Shown here: one piece after another, positions 1 to 8,241 of the stretch
How the letters are laid out: each line of letters begins with the position of its first letter
Position numbering within the stretch: position 1 is the first letter of the stretch
The notes under the pieces: generated by a model
Told to the model about the DNA's origin: nothing
Database searches by the model: none
What the model saw: the letters and a program-made list of their open reading frames with translations, nothing else
Assembly: GCA_002340355.1 (NCBI GenBank)
Contig: DDLX01000031.1
Coordinates: forward strand, 1-64,000
Length of the DNA stretch: 64,000 nt
Direction of reading: 5' to 3'
Source of the DNA: Cytophagales bacterium UBA2561
GTDB taxonomy: Bacteria; Bacteroidota; Bacteroidia; Cytophagales; Thermoflexibacteraceae
Program-made: the position numbers and the translations under genes

Positions 1-34
1 GGTGTGGATAACTCAGAAAGTAGCTCACTTTCAG

Positions 35-79
35 TATTTTAAAGGACTTATCCACATCTTTATCGAAAGTTATCCACAT
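35..79 (+). repeat. Left arm of perfect 45-bp inverted repeat in the origin region
   Basis: The 45 bases are exactly the reverse complement of 215-259. The arm contains two plus-strand DnaA boxes (48-56 and 70-78) set 22 bp apart. Confidence 0.9.
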
Positions 80-214
80 ATTTTTAAGTCATTTTCCACA
101 CTATTCCAGTTTCATTTTAATTTTTTACGAAATTTGAGACTTTCTTTCAAGTAAAACGTATCATTTATTTCTTTTCCTCTTGAATTCAAAAAAGTTATCC
201 ACATTGTGAATAAA

Positions 215-259
215 ATGTGGATAACTTTCGATAAAGATGTGGATAAGTCCTTTAAAATA
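215..259 (-). repeat. Right arm of perfect 45-bp inverted repeat in the origin region
   Basis: This is the reverse complement of 35-79, separated from it by 135 bp. It carries two minus-strand boxes (216-224 and 238-246), again 22 bp apart. The 135-bp spacer holds two further boxes near its right end (195-203 and the TTATTCACA variant at 205-213); its left part is AT-rich. Confidence 0.9.
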
Positions 260-676
260 TTGATAATCAATTTTTAATTATCCACAAAAGATGTGGATAA
301 CTCAAAATTGAATGGGTAGTTTTTTTCAATTTACGTCCTAATTATCCACATTTTTGATATGGCGTTTTTTCTATTTTACACTTATCCACAAAAAATGTGG
401 ATAACTTGTGGATAAGTCCACTGAAGACTGTGGATAAGATGTGGATAACTTTTCTGGGTTTGAGTTATCCACAATTAGAGCAAAGTTATCCACATAAAAA
501 CAAGGAGTTATCCACAAGTTATCCACATCTTTCAACACCTGTGGATAACTCAAAAAAATAAACCTAGAAAATGTGGATAACTCAAAAAAATATATTGTAA
601 ATCAATAAGTTAGCTATTACTCAAATGTGGATAACTATGTGGATAACTTTTTCGAAAATAACATAAAAATAAGAAG

Positions 677-763
677 TTATCCACATATCCACACCCCTAC
701 TATAATAACTATATAGAAAAAGATTTTAAATTCATATTGTAGTTATTAGTAGGGTGTGGATAA
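677..763. promoter_or_regulatory. Candidate DNA-unwinding element with DnaA-trio-like repeats
   Basis: A DnaA box (677-685) and a near-box (685-693) are followed by CCCC and then CTACTATAATAACTA. A mirror-image copy is TAGTTATTAGTAGGG (740-754) running into a minus-strand box (755-763). Between them lie about 40 very AT-rich bases. The order box, short GC run, CTA/TAG triplets, AT-rich DNA resembles the basal unwinding arrangement known from Bacillus subtilis. The assignment to this organism is inference. Confidence 0.45.
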
Positions 764-789
764 CTCAAAAAAAATAATTTAAAAAAAAG

Positions 790-2586
790 ATGAAAAAATT
801 AGGATTCATAATAATCTGCTGGCTAAGTCTCAATATTAGTTTTGGACAAGAACTAGAATTGGCTCAACAATATTTCGAAGATGAAGAATATGAGAAAGCA
901 ATTGAGCTATATCAAGAGTTAGCTAAGAATCCGAATAATCATGTTGTTATTCATAAGAATTATTTGGAAGCACTAACTAAAACAAATCAAAGTAAAGAAA
1001 CTGAGAGATACCTCAAACAAGGTATTCGTAGAAATCCCGATAATCCACAATTTAATGTGGATTACGGGATTTTTTTGATACGACAACGCCGTAAAAAGGA
1101 TGCTGAGGCACATTTTGAGACATTTATGGGACGAATACAGCGAGATGATTCTAAAATACGTTATACGGCTCGAAAGTTCATTAACGAGGATTTATACAAC
1201 TATGCTGAACGTCTATATTTGGCGGGACAAGAGCGAAAACAAACAGACTTTTCGTTTGAACTGGCAAATTTGTATGCGATTTCGGGTAAAATTGAAAAAA
1301 TGATTGAAACATATTTAAGAATTTTGGAAGTATATCCTCAGCGATTAGAATACATTCAAGGAATTTTACAAACTCGAATTCGAGATGAGGCTACTTTCAC
1401 AAAGATGGAAAATACATTGTTTCGATATGTTCAAAAAAATCCTGAACTGATCGTTTATAATGAAATGTTAGTTTGGTTTTATATTCAACAAAAAAATTTC
1501 AAAAAAGCCTTTTTACAAGCTCGTGCGATTGACCGCCGTAAGCAGTTGGCAGGAAGTCAACTATACGAAATTGGCGAACTTGCTTTACAAAATCAAGAGT
1601 ATGAAATGGCAATTAGAGTATTTGAGTATTTAACTGAAAAATACCAGTATAAAGGAATTTATCCCCGCGCAAAAAGACGTTTGGTCAATGCAAAAGAACA
1701 ATTAGTTAAAAATACGTTCCCTGTAGAAATAACGAAAATTCGCTCTTTAGCTTCAGATTATCAACAGGTTATTGATGAACTAGGTTTAGTTCGTTATACC
1801 GCAGATGCAGCCCGAAGTTTGGCTCTTTTGCAAGCTTTTTACTTGGACAATCGAGATACAGCCATTGTGATCTTGAAAACTTTGACCCAAACACAAGGAA
1901 TTGATAAAAAACTCATAGCTACAGCAAAATTAGATATGGGGGATATCTTTATTCTCAAAAATGAACCTTGGGAATCTTCTCTGTTATATTCACAAGTCGA
2001 AAAGGCACAAAAAAATACAAATTTGGGACACTTAGCAAAATTGAAAAATGCAAAATTAGCATACTATCAAGGTGAATTTGAGTTATCAAAAGCACATTTG
2101 GATATTTTGAAGTTGGCTACTAGTCGAGAAATTGCCAATGATGCTATGAATTTATCTTTATTAATCGGGGATAATTTAGCTTTGGATACTTCAGATACAG
2201 CCCTCAAACAATATGCTGAAATTGATCTAATGGTTTTTCAAGGAAAATATACCCAAGCCCTTGAAAATTATGAGGAAATGCTGAAAAGTTTCAAAGGACA
2301 TTCCTTGACCGACGAAATTTATTGGCAGGAAGCGAATTTGTACTTAAAATTAGGTAAATTCGACAGAGTGATTTATTACTTACAAAAAATTATGACCAAT
2401 TACGGTAACGATATTTATGCTGATGATGCCAATTTTATGTTGGGAAAAGTATATGAAGAAAATCTCAAAGACAAGGAAAAAGCAATGAAATATTATGAAG
2501 ATCAGATCGTAAATTTCCCTGGGAGTGTGCATACTGCTGAAGCTCGAAAACGTTTCCGAATCTTGAGAGGAGATGCTATCAACTAA
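790..2586 (+). CDS. Secreted TPR-repeat protein
   Basis: This 598-residue protein begins with a typical signal peptide (MKK, then a hydrophobic run ending near FG-QE at about residue 20), so it should be periplasmic or surface-exposed. Helical tetratricopeptide-type repeats follow; clear examples are the YEKAIELYQELAKNP segment near residue 37, FEMAIRVFEYLTEKY-like around 270, and YTQALENYEEMLKSF plus FDRVIYYLQKIMTNYG in the last 120 residues. TPR arrays mediate protein-protein contacts, and the C-terminal part resembles YfgM/YbgF-type scaffolds. The product was not matched to a named family. The ATG lies in an A-rich leader without a strong Shine-Dalgarno, as is common in Bacteroidota. The gene starts directly after the origin-like cluster and is followed 30 bp later by a lytic transglycosylase, which suggests a cell-envelope role and co-transcription. 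Confidence 0.85.
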   Translation: MKKLGFIIICWLSLNISFGQELELAQQYFEDEEYEKAIELYQELAKNPNNHVVIHKNYLEALTKTNQSKETERYLKQGIRRNPDNPQFNVDYGIFLIRQRRKKDAEAHFETFMGRIQRDDSKIRYTARKFINEDLYNYAERLYLAGQERKQTDFSFELANLYAISGKIEKMIETYLRILEVYPQRLEYIQGILQTRIRDEATFTKMENTLFRYVQKNPELIVYNEMLVWFYIQQKNFKKAFLQARAIDRRKQLAGSQLYEIGELALQNQEYEMAIRVFEYLTEKYQYKGIYPRAKRRLVNAKEQLVKNTFPVEITKIRSLASDYQQVIDELGLVRYTADAARSLALLQAFYLDNRDTAIVILKTLTQTQGIDKKLIATAKLDMGDIFILKNEPWESSLLYSQVEKAQKNTNLGHLAKLKNAKLAYYQGEFELSKAHLDILKLATSREIANDAMNLSLLIGDNLALDTSDTALKQYAEIDLMVFQGKYTQALENYEEMLKSFKGHSLTDEIYWQEANLYLKLGKFDRVIYYLQKIMTNYGNDIYADDANFMLGKVYEENLKDKEKAMKYYEDQIVNFPGSVHTAEARKRFRILRGDAIN

Positions 2587-2616
2587 CCCATTTATTTCTT
2601 AAAAAAATAGAAACCA

Positions 2617-3615
2617 ATGACTTATCTATATCGTGTGATTTTGGTAGTCTTACTAATTGCCTCTATTTTCTTGGGATATTTATCCTATGAGATGGAGTTA
2701 AAAATTAAAGACCTAGAACGACAATCAATTGAACCAACTTTTATACAAGATGTGGTGTTGCCCCATGAATTTGATTTTTGTGGAGAAGCAGTCCCTATGA
2801 ATGATCCTGAAGTTCGAGAACGTTTTGATTTCGAATTAGTCGTAAATGTTCATTTACATGCACGCACGATGTTGGTTTTGAAACGAGCGCATCGATGGTT
2901 TCCACAAATTGAACCGATTTTGAAAGAGTATAATATTCCTGATGATTTTAAATATTTGGCGGTTATTGAAAGTAATTTGAGTAATGCCGTTTCACCTGTA
3001 GGAGCCTCGGGATTTTGGCAATTTATGGATAGAACAGGTAAAGAATTTGATTTAGAAATTACTGATGAAGTAGATGAGCGGTATCATGTACTGAAGGCTA
3101 CTCGTGCTGCTTGTGAATATTTGCAGTGGGCATATAACAAAACAGGAAACTGGACAAATGCGGCAGCAGCCTATAATGCGGGGGTTCATGGAATTAATAA
3201 ACGACTTGAAAAACAACAAGTAAGCTCATACTATGATGCAATTGTTCCACGTGAAACATCAAGGTATATTTTTCGAATTTTAGCACTAAAGGAGATTATG
3301 AAAAATCCCACCAAATATAAATTTGAAATGACAGAACGAAATTTATACTCAGAATTGCCTGTAAGGGTGGTAAAAGTGGACTCGACTTTAGCTGATTTGC
3401 GACAATTTGCCATTGCACAAGGAACTACTTACAAATTATTCAAATATTATAATCCTTGGCTAAGAATGGATAAATTAACTATTAGTGAAAAAGATACTTC
3501 TAAAATTTATGAAATATTTTTGCCTGTGAACTCTAAAGAAGGAGAATTACACCCTGCTATTCAACAAAAAGAGAAACAAGAAAAAGACACGATCTTAAAA
3601 TTAAAAAATGAGTAA
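2617..3615 (+). CDS. Membrane-anchored lytic transglycosylase (GH23/SLT, MltD-like)
   Basis: The protein (332 residues) should cleave the glycan strands of peptidoglycan to 1,6-anhydro products in the periplasm. An uncleaved signal or membrane anchor spans about residues 5-24. The SLT fold is clear: the catalytic glutamate E118 sits in AVIESNLS, followed by the SPVGASGFWQFM motif (127-137) and AAAAYNAG (183-189). The segment at about 252-290, with QFAIAQGTTYKLFKYYNPW, looks like a degenerate LysM module that would bind peptidoglycan. It lies 30 bp behind the TPR gene on the same strand and probably forms an operon with it. A strong hairpin overlaps its stop codon. Confidence 0.93.
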   Translation: MTYLYRVILVVLLIASIFLGYLSYEMELKIKDLERQSIEPTFIQDVVLPHEFDFCGEAVPMNDPEVRERFDFELVVNVHLHARTMLVLKRAHRWFPQIEPILKEYNIPDDFKYLAVIESNLSNAVSPVGASGFWQFMDRTGKEFDLEITDEVDERYHVLKATRAACEYLQWAYNKTGNWTNAAAAYNAGVHGINKRLEKQQVSSYYDAIVPRETSRYIFRILALKEIMKNPTKYKFEMTERNLYSELPVRVVKVDSTLADLRQFAIAQGTTYKLFKYYNPWLRMDKLTISEKDTSKIYEIFLPVNSKEGELHPAIQQKEKQEKDTILKLKNE

Positions 3616-3666
3616 TAAAACACATATCTGTTTGATAACCAAATAAATATGTGTTTTATTACTCAT
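3608..3666. terminator. Perfect 20-bp inverted repeat, bidirectional terminator
   Basis: Arms 3608-3627 and 3647-3666 are exact reverse complements around a 19-nt loop. The left arm contains the stop codon of the transglycosylase gene. The hairpin sits between two convergent genes, so it probably ends transcription from both sides. Confidence 0.75.
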
Positions 3667-3700
3667 CAGAATTGAATTAGGGATGGAAATAATTTGAGTT

Positions 3701-4594
3701 TTATCGTCTTCGTTTTCGATGTGGTGTGTGTTGTTGGTACTCTAAAATTGGATAAGCAAAAACCGCAATCAAAATTACAATTGCTCCCATATAAAAAGAA
3801 TTATCCATTCGTTCAGTTTCATGAAATAATAATAAAGCAATCAAAATACCATAAATCGGAGATAGATTGGCGGTTAACGCGACTACAAAAGCTGAAATCC
3901 GTTTCATGACTTTGATAAAAACGGAGTAGGAATAAACCGAAAAAACAAAGGCTAATCCAATGATTAGAATAAAATCTCGATGAGTCGGATTCAAATTTAA
4001 TTGGTTATGAACCATATAAATAGGAGCAAATAGTATGGCACCAAAAGATGCTCCTATCATTTGATAAAAAGCAACAACATAGTGATTATGAATTTTGGCT
4101 AATTTAGCGTTTAGTACTGTTAAAAGTCCACCTGCAAAGGCTGCTATAATTGCTAAAGTAAATCCGAAATCATACTCAAATTTGGAATTATAAATCAGAT
4201 AAACCCCCAAAATAGCCAAAAATCCCGTAATAATTTGGAATATGCCTGGACGATTATTGCTCCAAATAAAATTAATGATACTTACCCAAAGTGAGGTGGT
4301 GGCAATTCCTACTAAAGTTACCGAAGCATTAGATGCCTTTGCCGAATCACTCAATAAGATCCAATATGCTGCTGTCAGCACTCCAGTTAGTAATAAGTGA
4401 ATAATATGTTTGGTTTCAACTTGTAGATAATATTTTTTATACCAAATATAAGCTCCCAAAATTACGACTGCTGTCAAAGTACGTAAGAAAACAATTTCTA
4501 TGGAAGGAACAGAAATTTCAATGAATACTCTCGGTATGAAACTATTCAATAGAATAATAAAATGCAGTTGCAAGTAATCGCTACGCGTTGGCAT
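3701..4594 (-). CDS. EamA/DMT-superfamily membrane transporter
   Basis: The 297-residue protein consists of about ten hydrophobic helices in two similar halves, the layout of EamA (drug/metabolite) transporters. Typical traces are the early FLRTLTAVVIL segment, SVTLVGIATTSLWVSIINFIW in helices 3-4, and SPIYGILIALLLFHE near residue 250, the hallmark of the last EamA repeat. It should export or import a small metabolite across the inner membrane. The substrate cannot be told from sequence. It is a single gene convergent with the transglycosylase. The C-terminus is short and basic (HRKRRR). Confidence 0.85.
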   Translation of the reverse strand: MPTRSDYLQLHFIILLNSFIPRVFIEISVPSIEIVFLRTLTAVVILGAYIWYKKYYLQVETKHIIHLLLTGVLTAAYWILLSDSAKASNASVTLVGIATTSLWVSIINFIWSNNRPGIFQIITGFLAILGVYLIYNSKFEYDFGFTLAIIAAFAGGLLTVLNAKLAKIHNHYVVAFYQMIGASFGAILFAPIYMVHNQLNLNPTHRDFILIIGLAFVFSVYSYSVFIKVMKRISAFVVALTANLSPIYGILIALLLFHETERMDNSFYMGAIVILIAVFAYPILEYQQHTPHRKRRR

Positions 4595-5018
4595 TTGTTT
4601 GATGAAATTAGTTTGAAATTAGTGTTAATCAAATATTTGACTAATCTATTGAATTAAACACATTGGGCTACAATAATAACTAAAATAAGTTAAATTCTTG
4701 CTTTCGATTACCCGTACTGATTATTTCGAAAGGGGTGGTTGTGAGGGTATTCCTATAAAAAAAATCGAAAAGCTTGGACTGGACACAGCTTGATACCTTA
4801 TTATCGGTTCTTCTCAAAATTCATAAGTATAAATTATAGAGACAGATAAAGTGACCGTAATCAATGAAGTGTTTAAATATACTTTTTCGTGAATAAACCT
4901 TAGGCTAAGTTTTCAGAACTCATTTTTAGAATTTACTAATAAAAAATTTATCCGCTACTTTGTATTGAAGTTTTGAGAAGTTAGACTTGAATTAGCTTTC
5001 TAAGGAAAAGAACACTTT
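4595..5018. other. Non-coding stretch, no gene recognised
   Basis: This is AT-rich sequence between the EamA gene start and the Lgt-like remnant. All frames are broken by stops. The promoter of the EamA gene should lie at its left end, but no clear TTG/TAnnTTTG pair was found. It may contain further decayed coding sequence. Confidence 0.5.
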
Positions 5019-5440
5019 TCAGTAATAAAACAATCCCAAAAGTGCTGTAGTTTGGATAGTCATTAGACCAGAATTAAACCGAAAATCAGGTTTAATAAAA
5101 TCTATCAAAAATTGATATATTAGATAAAGTATCATAAATGCCTTAAAACGAGAATCATCAGAGAAGTTCCACTTTCTTCCAATTTATAGTAATAAAATCC
5201 ATACTGTAAGAAGCCAAAAAATTTCATATCAATAAGTTGAATGTTGAGAAACATCATCTCCTAAATTCATTCTCAAAATCAAAGGAAAAGTGAGTGAATC
5301 ACGTGAAAACTTCGAAATATGAAGCCTTTTTGGGTTAATTCTGTGCCTCATAAATCACCTAAAAATCCACCTAAAACAGTCTTACTTTGATAAATATAGA
5401 TTGGATTAAAATTTTCAGAAAGTGAAGGCGGATTTTTTAA
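5019..5440 (-). pseudogene. Decayed Lgt-like (prolipoprotein diacylglyceryl transferase family) remnant
   Basis: Two blocks in different frames match the family when read on the minus strand. The C-terminal block (5178 down to a stop at 5019) reads FKAFMILYLIYQFLIDFIKP, then DFRFNSGLMTIQTTALLG, which is like the last two helices of the Bacteroidota Lgt-like proteins (pattern RFKLFM..YL.FRF.I.FIKP, then L..IQ..CLLG). An upstream block (5404-5348) reads PIYIYQSKTVLGGFLGDL, like the family's GKT-VGG-LGG motif, and ends at a stop. Sequence between them is frameshifted, and no start or intact frame survives. The gene must have been functional in a recent ancestor. Confidence 0.6.
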
Positions 5441-5495
5441 AGCTCCAATAATTCGAGCGAAAAGTAAAACTTAAAAATTATGAAAAATTCCACTT

Positions 5496-6875
5496 TTAAT
5501 CAATTAGTTTTTTGATACCCTCAATAATTCGAGTTTCAGGAACTTCACTTGCTAGCATCGAGTCCATCCGAATCAAATCGGCATGGTCTTGCAAAACTCC
5601 AGAACGATTAATATAACGTTCTACAGTTGTGGCGGCATTTCGATTCCAGCCATTTTTGACCACCGAAATTCCAATTCGATTTACGTAAGTCATCATAAAA
5701 CGCATCGCTTTGATAGTGCGTTTCCCAGTATTATCCCAATCATCTCCATCCGTTCCATGAAAAACGTAAATGTTATAATCTCGCGCTAGTTGTTCTTCTT
5801 CTACGATTTTATTGACTAATTCGAAAGCTGGAAACACTTGCGTTCCTCCTGCTACCGATGACTTATAATAGGTATAAAAATCTTCGACTTCTTTGGCTTC
5901 GGTATCATGCAAAATAAATCGAGTTTCGACATTATTTTTATATTGATAAATTAACCAACTGTAAATAAAAAGATGTTGTGTTGAAACTACTTCTGTTGGT
6001 TTACCGTGCATTGAACCTGAATAATCCCGCAAGAAAAAGACAACAGCCTGACTTTCAAAATCTTTTTCTTTGGACAAAACTCGATAGACTTCATCTTTGG
6101 GGTTCATCAGAAAATTAGTTGTGTCTAGTTCACCTTCATTGGTTACTCGTCCCAATAAAATATTGGTTTCAATCATTCGGCGTAAGGTAGCTTTTTTGTC
6201 AAGCAATTGCCCAAATCCTCGATTTCTATCGGTCAAATCATATTTGAATTTAGTCAAAGAAGGTTTTTTGCCTTTATCCTTTAGGTTAGGAAGTTGGAAT
6301 TTTTCAGTCAGAATTTTACCCAAATCAAAGGCTTCCGTTCCTACCTCATGACTAGCACCACCGCCTTCACCAGCTCCTTGTCCTTCACCCTCCTCTCCTT
6401 CTTGCGGGTCAATTGGCTGTTCTCCAAGTACTTCGCCTTCTGCCCCCTCCCCTGCTCCACCAGTTGCGCCTTGTTCCCCGTCTTCACTAATAGAATCATC
6501 ATGATAAAATTTGGTTTCAGTAGTGCTTGGTACAATAATCATTTCACCTTTCTGTCCTTTACCTGGCTTAATTAACTTACCGAGTCGAATCCGTCTAGGG
6601 AAACCATCCTCCTCTCGTTGTTTGTCTTTGTCTAATAATTCGTCTAATGTTTGTAAGGCAACATGAGCAGGATACTGGCGCAACATTCCACCAAATTGCT
6701 CAAAGTCATTGTATTCATAAATACTTTGAAACCAATCTTTTACGGTATTTTTATCCGATTCAATTTGATGTTCGGTAGGACTTTCTTCCAGTTCTTGACG
6801 TGCCAATTTTTCCGTTTCGGCATCCATGCCTTCGGCTTGCAATTGGGCTAAAAGTTTTTCGGCGTGTGGGGACAT
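5496..6875 (-). CDS. DUF444 / YeaH-YhbH family VWA-like protein
   Basis: The 459-residue length and sequence fit the DUF444 family (YeaH of E. coli, YhbH of Bacillus), linked to stress and starvation responses. Residues 1-75 are helical. About 125-175 is a low-complexity linker rich in Gly and Glu. The C-terminal half is a von Willebrand A-like fold with a metal-site motif FLRDYSGSM near residue 280 and a second acidic motif HGTDGDDWDN near 375. DUF444 genes normally stand next to the serine kinase prkA and spoVR/ycgB. Here the nearest gene is instead a MoxR-type AAA+ ATPase 238 bp upstream on the same strand, which suggests it replaces PrkA as partner. A palindromic repeat lies between them. 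Confidence 0.85.
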   Translation of the reverse strand: MSPHAEKLLAQLQAEGMDAETEKLARQELEESPTEHQIESDKNTVKDWFQSIYEYNDFEQFGGMLRQYPAHVALQTLDELLDKDKQREEDGFPRRIRLGKLIKPGKGQKGEMIIVPSTTETKFYHDDSISEDGEQGATGGAGEGAEGEVLGEQPIDPQEGEEGEGQGAGEGGGASHEVGTEAFDLGKILTEKFQLPNLKDKGKKPSLTKFKYDLTDRNRGFGQLLDKKATLRRMIETNILLGRVTNEGELDTTNFLMNPKDEVYRVLSKEKDFESQAVVFFLRDYSGSMHGKPTEVVSTQHLFIYSWLIYQYKNNVETRFILHDTEAKEVEDFYTYYKSSVAGGTQVFPAFELVNKIVEEEQLARDYNIYVFHGTDGDDWDNTGKRTIKAMRFMMTYVNRIGISVVKNGWNRNAATTVERYINRSGVLQDHADLIRMDSMLASEVPETRIIEGIKKLID

Positions 6876-6994
6876 ATTGGCTTGTTTTGAAGTTTTTCTT
6901 AAATATTTACCCTACAAATAAAAGAGAACAATACTATTACTTGAGATAGATTATTAACCTTAACAAGGTACAAAAAAAATAGTTTTGAAAATCA

Positions 6995-7022
6995 GTCGGC
7001 TGTGAGGACACAGCCAACAGCA
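6995..7022 (-). repeat. REP-like palindromic repeat, copy a
   Basis: Read on the minus strand it is TGCTGTT, stem GGCTGTG, loop TCCT, stem CACAGCC, then GAC. It is identical over 28 bases to the copy at 62287-62314. It is a single copy, placed between the MoxR and DUF444 genes. Confidence 0.8.
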
Positions 7023-7113
7023 AAGAGAAAATCCTATTTATATAAATCTTGAAGGTTTTATAAAAAACTTACTACCAACAGTTTAAGTTTAGAAAAGAAA
7101 GATTTATTTCGAA

Positions 7114-8112
7114 TTATTCATGATGAACAGGTACTTTGTTCAAGATATTTTCCACAATATCACGCCCTGTAATTCCTTCGGCTTCGGCTTCGTAATTCAG
7201 GATAATTCGGTGATTGAGTACATCATAGGCAATTTCCTTGATGTCTTCGGGTGTAACATAATCTCGTCCTTCAAAAAAAGCAACGGCTTTGGCAGCCCGA
7301 TTGAGATTGATACTGGCACGAGGTGAAACTCCATACTGAATATAATTTTCAACGTCTTTGAGATCGTATTCTTTCGGGTTTCGAGTCGCAAAAACAAGCT
7401 CAATAATATATCTTTCGAGTGATTCTGTAATTTTAACTCGATTAACTGCATCCCGAATTTTGAAAATCATTTTTTTATCCAATACAGGCTGAGGTTCATG
7501 TACAAAACTTAAATCCGACATACGGCGCATAATTTCTAACTCATCTTCTTTAGTCGGATAATTGATATAGACCTTTAACATAAAACGGTCTAATTGAGCT
7601 TCGGGGAGTGGATATGTTCCTTCTTGGTCAACGGGGTTTTGAGTTGCTAATACCAAGAAAGGTTTATCCAACTGAAAAGAAGTCTCACCAATTGTAACTT
7701 GTTTTTCTTGCATGGCTTCCAATAAAGCGGCTTGGACTTTGGCAGGAGAACGGTTCACCTCATCCGCCAAAATCATATTCGCGAAAACAGGACCTTTTTT
7801 GACTTCGAATTGGGCATTTTTTTGATTATAAATCATTGTCCCAATTAAATCGGCTGGTAAGAGGTCAGGAGTAAACTGAATCCGTTGGAAGTCCATTTTC
7901 AAAACATTAGCTAAAGCATTGACAGTTAGTGTTTTAGCTAATCCTGGTACCCCTTCTAATAAAATGTGTCCGTTGGTAAATAATCCAATTAAAAGGCGGT
8001 TAATCATGTAGGATTGCCCAACGACAACCTTCCCGACTTCCTTATAAATTTGGTCTATTTGGGGTTTGAGTGCTTCAATTTCAGCTTCGGTGATAGGAGT
8101 CAATGTTGCCAT
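7114..8112 (-). CDS. MoxR-family AAA+ ATPase
   Basis: The protein (332 residues) is a full-length MoxR ATPase, a chaperone-like remodeller that usually acts with VWA-domain partners. The Walker A motif is GVPGLAKT (54-61), Walker B is ILADEVN (114-120), and sensor 1 lies in LVLATQNP. The C-terminal lid domain carries the typical segment VSPRASINL. The likely partner is the DUF444 VWA-like protein encoded next on the same strand. MoxR genes in this phylum more commonly precede DUF58/VWA/BatA genes, which are absent here. The start MATLTPITE fits the family length. Confidence 0.93.
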   Translation of the reverse strand: MATLTPITEAEIEALKPQIDQIYKEVGKVVVGQSYMINRLLIGLFTNGHILLEGVPGLAKTLTVNALANVLKMDFQRIQFTPDLLPADLIGTMIYNQKNAQFEVKKGPVFANMILADEVNRSPAKVQAALLEAMQEKQVTIGETSFQLDKPFLVLATQNPVDQEGTYPLPEAQLDRFMLKVYINYPTKEDELEIMRRMSDLSFVHEPQPVLDKKMIFKIRDAVNRVKITESLERYIIELVFATRNPKEYDLKDVENYIQYGVSPRASINLNRAAKAVAFFEGRDYVTPEDIKEIAYDVLNHRIILNYEAEAEGITGRDIVENILNKVPVHHE

Positions 8113-8241
8113 GTGATATTTTGAAAATTCAAGATTTACGAATCCAAGTGCAACACAAAAATAAACTTTTCGAACTCAATTTTGAAATGCCATTCAGAGA
8201 GTGAAACTTTTTAACAAAAAATAACCCCAGATTAGTGAAGC

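Larger units (their letters stand above)
1..780. other. oriC: Candidate chromosomal replication origin (DnaA-box cluster)
   Basis: No gene is present. The 9-mer TTATCCACA, the strongest known DnaA-box form, occurs perfectly 24 times. Plus-strand copies start at 48, 70, 195, 278, 342, 382, 465, 486, 508, 519 and 677. Minus-strand copies (read as TGTGGATAA) start at 3, 216, 238, 292, 396, 407, 429, 440, 540, 572, 626, 638 and 755. One TTATTCACA variant lies at 205-213 (minus), and near matches lie at 92-100 and 685-693. The spacers are very AT-rich. Such density is known for origins and, less often, for DnaA-titrating loci. The cluster may extend left of the window, since the first box starts at base 3. 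dnaA itself is not in view, which does not count against an origin in this phylum. Confidence 0.8.

Noticed and set aside
371..553. 60-codon minus-strand open frame
   Set aside because: It is built from DnaA boxes read as codons (repeated STSYPQ/VDNS-like pieces) and lies inside the origin cluster.
1..780. CRISPR array or plasmid iterons
   Set aside because: The repeated unit is only 9-11 bp, occurs in both orientations at irregular spacings, and equals the DnaA box. There are no 25-40 bp repeats with uniform spacers and no cas or rep gene.
1041..1064. Two TAATCCACA-type boxes in mirror arrangement inside the TPR gene
   Set aside because: Both differ from the perfect box at one base and lie within coding sequence. 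They were not counted as part of the origin.
4765..4797. GIKLCPVQAF peptide on the minus strand, possibly a radical-SAM gene remnant beside the Lgt-like one
   Set aside because: Only ten residues are suggestive and the following frame is broken. This is too weak to call.
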